From an uncultured Alphaproteobacteria bacterium (GTDB lineage: Bacteria; Pseudomonadota; Alphaproteobacteria; Puniceispirillales; Marisalimonadaceae), in the NCBI GenBank assembly GCA_937142855.1, contig CAKZQZ010000029.1, positions 47,010 to 111,009 on the forward strand: 64,000 nucleotides of DNA, in the 5' to 3' direction. A model generated the notes under the pieces. It had not been told where the DNA came from. It made no database searches and saw nothing but the letters and a program-made list of their open reading frames with translations. The translations under genes were made by a program, and so were the position numbers. This document shows positions 47,846-57,005 of this stretch, one piece after another. The number at the start of each line of letters is the position of its first letter. Position 1 is the stretch's first letter.

Positions 47846-48721
47846 AGCTTCACTTGTTATTTTTTTTCCAAGTTTATGCTCTCTGTAGGACACATAACAA
47901 ACACATAGCATGATAATTGTGCCACCCAAAATTACAAATAGATCAAATTTTTCGTCAAATATAAATAAACCTACCATAGATGCCCATACAAGTTGAAGAA
48001 ATAAGATGGGTTGGGTAACTACCATTGGAGCTGCTTTGATTGCTTTAGTCATAGTTATATGGCCAAGTGTCGCTATAAGAGCTGTAAATGCTAATATTAA
48101 AAAAGCTTCAAGAGATAAAGGTTCCCAGCTATAGATTGCAGATGGTATTAAAAAAATAGTAGTGAATATAGATAACATGGCTACTATTTCTGAAGATGAC
48201 CTTTCTTTTGAAACAATTTTTGCAATGAGATAAGAAGCTGTGAAAACCATAGTTGCAATTAACATTCCTAATTGACCGCTTTCAATAACCTTGAATCCTG
48301 GTCTTAGAATAATAAGGGCTCCAACAAAAGAAATTAATATTGCTGACAATCTATGTTTATGTAATTTTTCTTTCAGAAAAATTGAAGCCCCGAGTGATAC
48401 AAAAATATAAGTTAGAAAACCTATGGCGGTTACTTCTGCAACAGGCATTACTGACATTGCATAAAACCATAATGTTACACCAATAGAATGTACAAACCCT
48501 CTTAAGATAAATTTATTAAGAAGAGGTCGGTCAGGTTTAATTTTAGAAAGAGAAATTAGTGATGGTGCCAACATTAATGTGCCAATTGCGTATCTTAAAA
48601 AAGCAGCTTGAGGAGCAGGAACATCACCTTCTAAATACCTAACGGTAGCTGTTACACCTACAAATAAGATGGTAGTGATTACCATCCATAAAATACCAAT
48701 GATTGATTGGTTCAAATACAA
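47828..48721 (-). CDS. EamA-family (DMT) permease
   Basis: 297 residues with ten membrane helices formed by two EamA repeats (about 8-140 and 155-285; PAPQAAFLRYAIGTL and the second-repeat SSEIVAMLSIF regions). Members export metabolites or amino acids. The start is TTG (48721) with GAGG upstream. Substrate unknown. It lies downstream of the ETF-QO gene on the same strand, with a 62-base gap. Confidence 0.88.
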   Translation of the reverse strand: MYLNQSIIGILWMVITTILFVGVTATVRYLEGDVPAPQAAFLRYAIGTLMLAPSLISLSKIKPDRPLLNKFILRGFVHSIGVTLWFYAMSVMPVAEVTAIGFLTYIFVSLGASIFLKEKLHKHRLSAILISFVGALIILRPGFKVIESGQLGMLIATMVFTASYLIAKIVSKERSSSEIVAMLSIFTTIFLIPSAIYSWEPLSLEAFLILAFTALIATLGHITMTKAIKAAPMVVTQPILFLQLVWASMVGLFIFDEKFDLFVILGGTIIMLCVCYVSYREHKLGKKITSEALQKVI

Positions 48722-48783
48722 ATACCTCTAAATATTTATCATGTTAAATAAATTTATAAGCTAAGTCTATTTAAAAATCAAAT

Positions 48784-50409
48784 CTACATTCCTTGGTAAT
48801 TTGGCCCCCCACCACCTTGGGGTGTGACCCAATTAATATTTTGTGTAGGGTCTTTTATGTCACAAGTTTTACAGTGAACACAGTTTTGTGCGTTTATCTG
48901 TAATCTTGGCTTATTATCTTCAGTTACAATTTCATATACACCTGCTGGACAATAGCGAGTTTCAGGGTTGTCATACAATTCTAAATTTACCTTAATTGGC
49001 ACAGTTTGATCTTTTAAGGTTAAATGACATGGTTGGTTTTCTTCGTGATTTGTCCCAGAAAAAGACACATTAGTTAACCGATCAAAACTCAAAACATTAT
49101 CTGGTTTAGGGTAATCAATTTTTTTGTGCTTACTTTTGTTTTCAAGGCTTTCATGATCAGTACCATGATGATCAATAGTCCAAGGTGCCTTTCCTCTAAA
49201 AATATATGTATCAATTGCACTGTATGCTAAAGCTTTCCAAAAACCCCATTTAAATGAGGGTCTAATGTTTCTTACCTTATATAATTCAGTCCATAACCAA
49301 CTAGATTTTATTAAATTTTCATAACTAGAAATTTCTGTATTTTTGTCTATGTCATCAAAAATTGCTTCTGCAGCTAACATTCCTGATTTCATAGCTAAAT
49401 GAGTTCCTTTAATTTTAGGAACATTAAGAAAACCGGCTTCGCAACCAGTAAGAAGACCGCCTGGGAAAGTCAATTTTGGTATTGATTGAACGCCCCCTTC
49501 ATTTAAAGCCCTAGCTCCATAATTAATTCTTCGACCACCTTCAAGGACTTTCTTGATCTCAGGGTGATGTTTAAATCTCTGAAATTCTAAATATGGCGAT
49601 AAATATGGATTTTTATAATCTAAGCCTATTACAAAGCCAATTGATACCTTATTATTCTCCAAATGATATATAAATGATCCTCCATAAGTATCATTTTTTA
49701 AAGGCCACCCTGTTGTATGTGTTATACTTCCTGGCTTACTCTTACCTGGTTCTACTTCCCAAAGTTCTTTAATGCCTATTCCATATGTTTGAGGAGATGA
49801 ATTAGCATTAAGCTTGAATTTGTTTATTAATGTTTTTCCAAGATGGCCTCTACACCCCTCTGAGAAAATAGTTTGCTTGGCACGTAGTTCAATTCCTTGT
49901 TCAAAATTAGGACCCTCGCTTCCATCTTTTAACCTTCCCATGTCGCAGGTTGCTACACCAACAACTTTGTTTGTCTCATCAAACAAAATCTCAGATGCTG
50001 AAAATCCTGGGTAAATTTCAACTTCAAGGGCCTCTGCTTGCTCTGCTAACCATTTTGTAAGATCACTTAAGCTAATTATATAATTACCCTTATTGTGCAT
50101 TTGAGGAGGGGTTGGCAATTTATAGGATTTAGTTTCAGTAAGAAAAAAGAATGCATCATCATTAGCTTGTGTTGTCAGTGGACAGTTTGTTGATTGCCAA
50201 TCTGGTAAAAGTTCATCTAGTGCTTTAGTTTCGACAACAGCCCCCGAAACTATATGTGCTCCAACTTCTGATCCTTTTTCAATAATACATACTGAAATAT
50301 CTTTATTATTTTTTTTACTTAGTTGTTTTAATTTGATAGCAGCGCTCAAGCCTGAAGGACCTGCTCCTACAATTACAACATCATATTCCATTATTTCTCT
50401 TGCACTCAT
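48784..50409 (-). CDS. Electron transfer flavoprotein:ubiquinone oxidoreductase
   Basis: 541 residues. The FAD dinucleotide fold is at the N-terminus (VVIVGAGPSGLSAAI), and the C-terminus carries the single 4Fe-4S cluster: a CPAGVYE motif then NCVHCKTCDIKDP. It anchors at the inner membrane and passes electrons from acyl-CoA or dimethylglycine/sarcosine dehydrogenases, via ETF, to ubiquinone. The gene has an ATG at 50409; the ETF subunits are not in the window. Confidence 0.95.
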   Translation of the reverse strand: MSAREIMEYDVVIVGAGPSGLSAAIKLKQLSKKNNKDISVCIIEKGSEVGAHIVSGAVVETKALDELLPDWQSTNCPLTTQANDDAFFFLTETKSYKLPTPPQMHNKGNYIISLSDLTKWLAEQAEALEVEIYPGFSASEILFDETNKVVGVATCDMGRLKDGSEGPNFEQGIELRAKQTIFSEGCRGHLGKTLINKFKLNANSSPQTYGIGIKELWEVEPGKSKPGSITHTTGWPLKNDTYGGSFIYHLENNKVSIGFVIGLDYKNPYLSPYLEFQRFKHHPEIKKVLEGGRRINYGARALNEGGVQSIPKLTFPGGLLTGCEAGFLNVPKIKGTHLAMKSGMLAAEAIFDDIDKNTEISSYENLIKSSWLWTELYKVRNIRPSFKWGFWKALAYSAIDTYIFRGKAPWTIDHHGTDHESLENKSKHKKIDYPKPDNVLSFDRLTNVSFSGTNHEENQPCHLTLKDQTVPIKVNLELYDNPETRYCPAGVYEIVTEDNKPRLQINAQNCVHCKTCDIKDPTQNINWVTPQGGGGPNYQGM

Positions 50410-50527
50410 TTAACTATCCATACATTTGTGATTTAATTACTTACCAAAAAAAATTATATAGGTACTAGTAATTTTTGATTTTTTTTTATAAAACATTAAC
50501 ATTAATTATTTTTGTGAAGGTAAATAA

Positions 50528-50626
50528 ATGAATCCAGATATAGGCATCGTTTTACTAATAGTTTATCCAATAGTTTTAGTTGGAGCAATAATTTGGTTTG
50601 GTAAACACTCAGTTAAGCCTGATTAA
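50528..50626 (+). CDS. Very small single-span membrane protein (32 aa), unrecognised
   Basis: A short reading frame starts at ATG 50528 with the strong site GAAGG seven bases upstream and ends at 50626. It encodes 32 residues: a short acidic N-terminus, one hydrophobic helix (about 6-25) and a basic tail. It lies divergently from the ETF-QO gene and converges on the NifU-like gene. It is too short to name and may be a small membrane accessory protein; the good ribosome-binding site and clean hydrophobic helix are the only support. Confidence 0.5.
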   Translation: MNPDIGIVLLIVYPIVLVGAIIWFGKHSVKPD

Positions 50627-50629
50627 TTT

Positions 50630-51055
50630 TTATATATCTTCTTTAATAGACTTGATTGTAGCCTCAAATGGCATAGTTATGCATTTATGCCTATTTTTAA
50701 TATCTCTAATTGGTGTAAAAATGTTTATTTCTTGCGGTAATGAATTAGAAAGGTTTTGATTTTTATATTCTAACCAATTTAAAAATTCTTCTATAAAATT
50801 ACTATTGGGCATTTCACTTTTTTTAAATAATTTCACCGTCAGGCCAGCAGAGGCTTCACAAAGTGCACAACCTCTTACTATTGCTGAAATGTCGTCTATC
50901 TGATTATTTAAAAGTTTAATTCGAACTTTTACTTCATCACCACACATAGGATTTTTCATCTCATAAGATCTATTAAAATCTTGTATGGCAATGCTTTTTT
51001 TATTTTCAGCAGCAAGAATAAGTATTTTATCTTGGTATATTGATAATTCGTTCAA
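50630..51055 (-). CDS. SufU/NifU-type iron-sulfur cluster scaffold protein
   Basis: 141 residues with the three conserved cysteine sites of the IscU/SufU/NifU-N family: C38 (NPMCGDEV), C63/C66 (RGCALCEAS) and C125 (HKCITMP). The protein assembles a transient Fe-S cluster for transfer to apo-enzymes. The start codon is TTG immediately after the stop of the preceding 43-residue gene. No suf or isc genes lie beside it. The extra cysteine at C66 is worth noting. Confidence 0.85.
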   Translation of the reverse strand: MNELSIYQDKILILAAENKKSIAIQDFNRSYEMKNPMCGDEVKVRIKLLNNQIDDISAIVRGCALCEASAGLTVKLFKKSEMPNSNFIEEFLNWLEYKNQNLSNSLPQEINIFTPIRDIKNRHKCITMPFEATIKSIKEDI

Positions 51056-51187
51056 TTATTGATTAACCATTAGTAAAACAACACTGGCTGCAGCAATAGC
51101 ATAGAAAACATATAATAAGATATGAGGGTTTTCATAAACATTTTCTTCAGGAACACCAGCAGGTAAATCTTTTTTATCTTTTTTCAT
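51056..51187 (-). CDS. Small membrane protein (43 aa), unrecognised
   Basis: ATG at 51187 with AAGGA eight to nine bases upstream gives 43 residues: a charged N-terminus (KKDKKDLPAGVPEENVYENPH), then one hydrophobic helix ending near the C-terminus. The stop at 51056 directly abuts the TTG start of the NifU-like gene, so the two are probably translated together. It sits downstream of the Mrp operon across a 121-base gap. No family is recognised. Confidence 0.6.
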   Translation of the reverse strand: MKKDKKDLPAGVPEENVYENPHILLYVFYAIAAASVVLLMVNQ

Positions 51188-51308
51188 CACGCTTTCCTTA
51201 AATTAAAGATTTTATAAAATATAGCTTAAACTATTGATTTAACGTTTTAATTGTTTGAATTTATAACATAACTTAAAAAAATATAACCACATTTTAAATC
51301 TAAAATTA

Positions 51309-53003
51309 TTAAAAAACTTGTGATATTAAAATAAAAATTAAAAACACGGTAAATATTTGAATTATAATCAAGCCATCTTTACCAACTTCTCTATCAAAAA
51401 TTCGATCAGTTGTCATCATAGTTGCAAGATAAGTCTTAATTTTAATAGATACTCCGATTAGATTATTACCAAGTGTTTCATTTAATTTTGATATCATACT
51501 AATTAAAGGAAATAACACACCAGGTATCATTTTTCTATAAATCCAGTCACTATTAAGAACTGTGGAATTTAATTCTGGTGGATATATTTTAAAATGCCAT
51601 AAACATATGAAAGCAAATGCAGCAAATGTCAAAAGTTGTAATTGTCCAACTACGTGACTAAAGTCATAAGGTTCGTATACCATTTGATATGGTAATATTG
51701 AATAAAAGATTGATGGAAATATCCCAATCAATATACAAAGAGCTGAAGCCATTACCATAGCAATAATCATATTGACTGGTGCTTCTTTTGTTTTAATGCC
51801 GCTATCATGAGCAAAAAATGCAAAAAAAGGTATTTTAATTCCAGAATGATGTAGTACACCAGCTGATGCAAATAGAAGCATAAAATAAACAAGGACTAAT
51901 CCTTCTTTACCAAGAGCAGACATAATAAGAGATTTTGCAACAAAACCACTAAATAGAGGGAATGCAGAAATAGAAATAGCTCCTATAATAGTACAAATTG
52001 CAGTAATTGGCATATACTTAAATAAACCACCTAATTCAGAGGCTTTACAGGTTCCAACTCTGTAAAGAACAGCTCCCATACCCATGAATAATAACCCTTT
52101 ATACAAAATATGTGCAAAAGCGTGAGCAACAGCTCCATTGATAGCCAATTCGGTACCTATTCCAATTGCTACTATCATAAAACCAAGTTGGTTATTTAAA
52201 CTGTAAGTTAATACTCTTCTTAGATCATTTTCAATAACTGCAAAGAATATTGGATAAAATGTCATAATTGCTCCAATAGCAATTAAAATTTCAGTGCCAG
52301 CAAAACATTTTGCAAAACAATAGATAGCTAGTTTTGTTGTGAATGTTGAGAGTGCAACAGTACCAATCTCAGACGCTTCTGGATATGAGTCTTGAAGCCA
52401 ACCATTTAGAAGAGGAAATGCTGCTTTAATACCAAAAGCAATAAATATTAATTGTCCATAAAGAGTATTTATATCGAATTTTGCAAGCAGGGTATTACCT
52501 TCATTATTAAGTAAAATTAAAGCACCAGCTAATAAAAACATTCCTGATGTAACTTGAATAATAATGTACCTAAAAGCTGATTTGAAAGACCTGTTTGTAT
52601 TGCTAGCTAGGATTAAAAAGACTGAGGTAAAAGCTGTGGCTTCCCACCAGACAAATAAGGTAAGAAGGTCTCCTGCATGAACTGCAGCGATAGCAGCCCC
52701 GCTATAACTCATAATAGCAACATGTTGTTTCCAATGCTTTACGTGCGCACCATAAATTACGTTTAGGACTGCTGCTATATGAAAAATGATAGCAAAAGGT
52801 AGGCTTAGAGCATCAGATTGAAATAATATAAATTCAAAATCAAAAAAATTAACAGTTGTATGGATTCCAATTCCAAGTGTTAAAGGATATGCAGATAATA
52901 AAACTAATATCATCATGTATATTTGTCTGATTATATGAGGTAAAAAGGGGATTAATAATGCCCCGATAACCATAATTAATCCTGGAGGAAAACTATCTAT
53001 CAT
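51309..53003 (-). CDS. Third MrpD/NuoL-like cation/proton antiporter subunit
   Basis: 564 residues with about fourteen membrane helices of the proton-pumping NuoL/MrpD fold. The charged residues of that fold are kept: E121 (FVWWEATAF) and K193 (FGIKAAFPLL). It is the last gene of the antiporter operon and overlaps the small ORF before it by 11 bases. Whether it replaces the N-terminal part of MrpA or adds a third pump-like unit is not resolved. The C-terminal extension (about 480-564) includes a long hydrophilic stretch with an extra helix. Confidence 0.88.
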   Translation of the reverse strand: MIDSFPPGLIMVIGALLIPFLPHIIRQIYMMILVLLSAYPLTLGIGIHTTVNFFDFEFILFQSDALSLPFAIIFHIAAVLNVIYGAHVKHWKQHVAIMSYSGAAIAAVHAGDLLTLFVWWEATAFTSVFLILASNTNRSFKSAFRYIIIQVTSGMFLLAGALILLNNEGNTLLAKFDINTLYGQLIFIAFGIKAAFPLLNGWLQDSYPEASEIGTVALSTFTTKLAIYCFAKCFAGTEILIAIGAIMTFYPIFFAVIENDLRRVLTYSLNNQLGFMIVAIGIGTELAINGAVAHAFAHILYKGLLFMGMGAVLYRVGTCKASELGGLFKYMPITAICTIIGAISISAFPLFSGFVAKSLIMSALGKEGLVLVYFMLLFASAGVLHHSGIKIPFFAFFAHDSGIKTKEAPVNMIIAMVMASALCILIGIFPSIFYSILPYQMVYEPYDFSHVVGQLQLLTFAAFAFICLWHFKIYPPELNSTVLNSDWIYRKMIPGVLFPLISMISKLNETLGNNLIGVSIKIKTYLATMMTTDRIFDREVGKDGLIIIQIFTVFLIFILISQVF

Positions 53004-53220
53004 AATAATCCTCTTTTTTCATAAGAAAAGCTCTTAAACTTACGCCTATTTTAAAAATAATTATACATGATAAGAAACCAAAAAAAGCTGGGAAAAACAT
53101 TATGTCTTCTATAGAGGTTTCACCATGTCTATGCCCAATAAGTTCTAAAATTAAAAATAAAATGCATAAAGCTAGGACACTAGAATTAATCTTACCAAAC
53201 TTTTTAATTAATGATTTCAT
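52993..53220 (-). CDS. Small two-helix membrane protein in the Mrp operon
   Basis: 75 residues from ATG 53220, with two hydrophobic spans and a charged C-terminal tail ending in ...KKEDYYDR. A longer reading with 27 extra residues exists but the ATG at 53220, two bases after the preceding gene, fits the operon. Similar short genes occur in some alphaproteobacterial Mrp-type operons, as I recall. Overlaps the third D-like gene by 11 bases. Function unknown; an accessory subunit is inferred from position. Confidence 0.72.
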   Translation of the reverse strand: MKSLIKKFGKINSSVLALCILFLILELIGHRHGETSIEDIMFFPAFFGFLSCIIIFKIGVSLRAFLMKKEDYYDR

Positions 53221-53222
53221 AT

Positions 53223-54674
53223 TCAGTTTACCATAATCGAAGTTAAATTTTGAAAGGGTTCCATAGTAAAGAATAAAATTATAGTTAAAAAACAAGTGCA
53301 TAAAATAGGAATAATTATAAGTGTTGGTATTTTAACTTTAATTTCTTTATCTTTTTTAAGAAAAAATGCTCTAGCAGGAATTTCCATTAAGTAATAAGCA
53401 TTTAAAATTGTAGATATAGAAAAAACAACTAAAACAAACAAATAACCACTTTCTGCAGCCCCCAGCATTAAAAAAAACTTACTCCAAGACCCTGCCATTG
53501 GAGGAACGCCAATGATAGATAATGATCCAATAAAAAAAGCTAAAAATATTAAGGGCATAGATTTACCATGACCGTTTAATTCAGAAATTTTAGACATTTT
53601 GGCACCAACATAAATCGCACCAGCAACAAAGAATAATGTTATTTTTCCTGCAGCATGAGTAATTATATGTAGAACAGCACCTTGGGTAGCCATTGCAGAA
53701 GCTAAAGCTCCTCCCAAAGTAATATACGATAATTGACTGATAGTTGAGTAAGCTAATCTTGCTTTAATGTCATCTTTGTAAATTGCTATTATACTTGTAA
53801 TAAGCAATGTAAAAGAAGCTAACCAAATCAACCAGGTTGACGCTCCAGTTTTAGACAGAAAATCAATCCCAAAAACATTAGTTAATATTAATAACATTGT
53901 GAAAACACCAGCTTTCACAACTGCCACAGCATGAAGCAAAGCTGACACAGGAGTAGGTGCAACCATAGCTGCAGGCAGCCATTTATGTATTGGAATTAGT
54001 GCTGCTTTCCCTATCCCAAAGACAAACATTGCAAGTAAATATGGAGCATATTCATAGCTTATATTACCGTCTAAGACTCCATTTTTAGACATTTCAAGTG
54101 ATCCAGTAACTACCCATACCCATATTATTGCAGGTAGTAAAAAAATCACTGATGAACCTACCAGTATTGACATGTAAAGGCGTCCAGCTTTTTGTGCCAA
54201 TTCATTTTGTTTATGGGCAACTAGTGGATATGTAGAAAATGTTAATACTTCATAAAATATAAATAATGTTAGCAAATCTCCAGAGTAAGCTATACATAAA
54301 GCTGCATGAACAGCCATTGCATAAAATGTATAAAATCTAGTTTGATTTTTTTCCTGATTACCTCTCATATAACCAACAGAATAAATAGCTGCAAAGATCC
54401 ATAGTACTGATGCAACTAAACCAAATATTGCTCCTAAGGGAGTTACTTCAAAACCAATCTTGATCCCATCAGCAATTTGTAGAAGTTTTAGAGATGGCGC
54501 TTTTCCTTCTAAAACAGCATTCATTATTTCTAAAGCACCATATGAACTTATAATCCCCCCTAATGGACCAAGAAAGTCTCTTAAATTTGCATTGTTCGAT
54601 AAGAAAGGGGTTACTAAGCAGACTATTAAAGGAGGTAAAATTGTTATTAAAATATAAGTTTCTAAGGAGATCAT
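53223..54674 (-). CDS. MrpD-like antiporter subunit (second)
   Basis: 483 residues with fourteen membrane helices. E142 (LFIFYEVLTFS) and K223 (FGIGKAALIPIHKWL) are the conserved ion-pathway residues of MrpD and complex I antiporter-like subunits. It overlaps the upstream mrpD by 4 bases (ATGA). Part of the operon that exports Na+/K+ in exchange for protons at the inner membrane; stoichiometry with three D-like subunits is unclear. Confidence 0.9.
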   Translation of the reverse strand: MISLETYILITILPPLIVCLVTPFLSNNANLRDFLGPLGGIISSYGALEIMNAVLEGKAPSLKLLQIADGIKIGFEVTPLGAIFGLVASVLWIFAAIYSVGYMRGNQEKNQTRFYTFYAMAVHAALCIAYSGDLLTLFIFYEVLTFSTYPLVAHKQNELAQKAGRLYMSILVGSSVIFLLPAIIWVWVVTGSLEMSKNGVLDGNISYEYAPYLLAMFVFGIGKAALIPIHKWLPAAMVAPTPVSALLHAVAVVKAGVFTMLLILTNVFGIDFLSKTGASTWLIWLASFTLLITSIIAIYKDDIKARLAYSTISQLSYITLGGALASAMATQGAVLHIITHAAGKITLFFVAGAIYVGAKMSKISELNGHGKSMPLIFLAFFIGSLSIIGVPPMAGSWSKFFLMLGAAESGYLFVLVVFSISTILNAYYLMEIPARAFFLKKDKEIKVKIPTLIIIPILCTCFLTIILFFTMEPFQNLTSIMVN

Positions 54675-56164
54675 TTTTGAACTCCTAATAATTGGTTTGC
54701 AGCCTCAAAACTACTATTAACTACTATTGAAGCATCCAGGCCAAAGTATATATTTAGAAATGTAATCATTAATAAGGCAATATAAATCTCTGGTTTTTCT
54801 TTTATATTTAGTACTTTTGGGCTCTCATGAAACCATAAAGCCTCTATCATTTTCCATAAATATACTACGGACAATGCAGAGCTAGCTAAAATAAGAAACG
54901 CTATCCAAATTCCATCTGCACTGATTGAAGCTTTAATAATATATAATTTAGAAATAAAGCCAGCTGTTAATGGAATACCCGCAAGACTTAGTGAACAAAT
55001 TACAAAACAAACAAAAGTAATTGGCATTGCTCGTCCAAGACCTGACAAATTATTAATTGTTATTCTTTTATTTATATAAAAACCCATTGATGTTATTGCC
55101 ATAAACAAGGCACCTTTTATAAGGGCATGGTTAAATAAATGAATAAATCCAGCTGCAACACTGGCTTTTGTGCCAATTGCAAAAGCGAGGGTAATATATC
55201 CTATTTGAGCAATTGATGAGTGGGCTAATAATCTTTTAATATCTTTTTCATAAATAGCCATGATTGTACCAGCAAACATAGCTAATATTGATAAAGGCAG
55301 AATGATATATTGAAGTGTATACGTTACTAAATTATCTGAAATATCAAAAACAGAAAATAAAATTCTTGCTAGAATATAAAGTGACGCTTTTGTAGCTGTA
55401 GCAGCAAGTAAAACTGATACTGCAGATGGAGCATACGCATATGCTCTTGGAAGCCAAATATGTAAGGGAAATACAGCTGCCTTTAACATAATTCCAATTA
55501 CCATAAACCCAAATCCAGCTATGAGTGCTTTGTTATCTGAAATTTCAGCAATTCGATTTGAAAGATCAGCCAGATTAAGTGTTCCTGTAATGCCGTATAA
55601 TAAACCTACTCCTATAACGTAAAATGTAGCGCCAATAGCGCCCAGAATAAGATAATTATAAGCTGCAACAAGAGCCTGCTTGTCTTTTTGACCTCCCATT
55701 GCAACCAGGGCAACTGAAGCAAGAGACGAAATTTCTAAAAAGACAAAAAGATTAAACGCATCACCAGTTGTAACTAAACCAATTAACCCTGCTATAGCTA
55801 GTAGCCATAGGCTATAAACTTTTGAAATCGATGAATTATTAATTTCAGCAGGCATTATCTTGGAGGCAAAAAATGTAGCTAAGAAACTAATTAGAGCAAT
55901 TATTATAATTGGGATAATTGAAACTTTATCTATTAAATATTCTATACCAAGAGGAGGAACCCAATTTCCAAGGGCATAAGAAATTGCTGTGTGTAGATAA
56001 ACTTCTTGATATAAAAGTAGTGAAAAAATAAACGTAATTAACGTTGTAAAAAGTGTGAGCAACCAACTTAAAAAGTTATTTGAAATAAGAACTACAATTA
56101 AAGACATCATTAACGGCGTGAGGACTACTAATATAGGTAAGTTTTTTATTATGATGTCTATCAT
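54671..56164 (-). CDS. mrpD: MrpD-type cation/proton antiporter subunit
   Basis: 497 residues with about fourteen helices, and the closest of the three to canonical MrpD. E144 (FVFLEISSLAS) and K228 (GIMLKAAVFPLHIWLP) match the conserved ion-pathway pair. It follows mrpC with a 4-base overlap, the standard mrpC-mrpD order. It would form the ion-conducting core of the multi-subunit antiporter. Confidence 0.93.
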   Translation of the reverse strand: MIDIIIKNLPILVVLTPLMMSLIVVLISNNFLSWLLTLFTTLITFIFSLLLYQEVYLHTAISYALGNWVPPLGIEYLIDKVSIIPIIIIALISFLATFFASKIMPAEINNSSISKVYSLWLLAIAGLIGLVTTGDAFNLFVFLEISSLASVALVAMGGQKDKQALVAAYNYLILGAIGATFYVIGVGLLYGITGTLNLADLSNRIAEISDNKALIAGFGFMVIGIMLKAAVFPLHIWLPRAYAYAPSAVSVLLAATATKASLYILARILFSVFDISDNLVTYTLQYIILPLSILAMFAGTIMAIYEKDIKRLLAHSSIAQIGYITLAFAIGTKASVAAGFIHLFNHALIKGALFMAITSMGFYINKRITINNLSGLGRAMPITFVCFVICSLSLAGIPLTAGFISKLYIIKASISADGIWIAFLILASSALSVVYLWKMIEALWFHESPKVLNIKEKPEIYIALLMITFLNIYFGLDASIVVNSSFEAANQLLGVQK

Positions 56165-56574
56165 TTTTTAAATTTTACACTAATTTTTTTACTTGTTTCT
56201 ATTAGGTCGTGATAATCAATTAGATCTTGAGCAGATATATCTTCCTCTTCGATGCTTCCATATTCTGAGTTTATTCTTAAAACCAAAGATAATCCTAAAG
56301 CTGTTGTCGCAACACCGACTACGATGGCTGTGAGGATGAGAACGTGTGGTAATGGGTTAGAGTAAACTGTCTCATTAATATTATTTAAGATCGGAGGAGT
56401 GCCACCTTGTATTTTGCCAAATGTAATATACAAAAGAAATACAGATGTTTGAAAAATAGTTAAACCTACAATTTTTTTTAATAAATTCTTTCTTCCTATT
56501 ACTAAAAAAAGACCTATCATCATTAAAAAAAACACAATCCAATAGTTCCATACCCCAAGAGTTGAAGAAATCAT
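56161..56574 (-). CDS. mrpC: MrpC/NuoK-like antiporter subunit
   Basis: 137 residues with three membrane helices of the NuoK fold and the conserved PLPHVLILTAIVVGVATTALGL stretch split over about 74-95. It carries the C-subunit extension beyond NuoK length. It stands 4-base overlapped between mrpB and mrpD, as in canonical operons. Confidence 0.92.
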   Translation of the reverse strand: MISSTLGVWNYWIVFFLMMIGLFLVIGRKNLLKKIVGLTIFQTSVFLLYITFGKIQGGTPPILNNINETVYSNPLPHVLILTAIVVGVATTALGLSLVLRINSEYGSIEEEDISAQDLIDYHDLIETSKKISVKFKK

Positions 56575-57005
56575 TTTGTTTCTCCATTAGATGATTTAAA
56601 ATCTACAAAAGCATAGAACAACGCTATCATTACGTTTGAAACTGTAAGGCCAACTCCAAATTCAACTAACAATATTCCAATATGTTGACCAGCTTGTTTG
56701 GAACTTCCTAATACATTATAGGATAGGAATTCGTCTCCAAGCAACATTGATACAATACCAACACCGCCATATAAAATACCACCCAAGGCAAGTAAAAATA
56801 AATTAATATTTAATGGAAAAAGTTCTTTACCTTTTTCTAGTCCAAATACTATTGCATAAAGTATAAATGCGCTTGCAACTATTACCCCTGCTTGGAAACC
56901 TCCGCCTGGGCCAAAATCACCATGAAATTGGACGTATAACCCAAAAAGAATTATAGGAGCAAAAAGAATTTTTGTTGCTATTCTTAAAATTGGGTTCTTA
57001 TCCAT
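56571..57005 (-). CDS. mrpB: MrpB-type antiporter subunit
   Basis: 144 residues with four membrane helices and the family motif HGDFGPGGGFQAGVIVA (about 28-44). It forms part of the antiporter's membrane core next to the MrpA C-terminal module. It overlaps mrpC by 4 bases and the DUF4040 gene by 8. Confidence 0.93.
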   Translation of the reverse strand: MDKNPILRIATKILFAPIILFGLYVQFHGDFGPGGGFQAGVIVASAFILYAIVFGLEKGKELFPLNINLFLLALGGILYGGVGIVSMLLGDEFLSYNVLGSSKQAGQHIGILLVEFGVGLTVSNVMIALFYAFVDFKSSNGETK

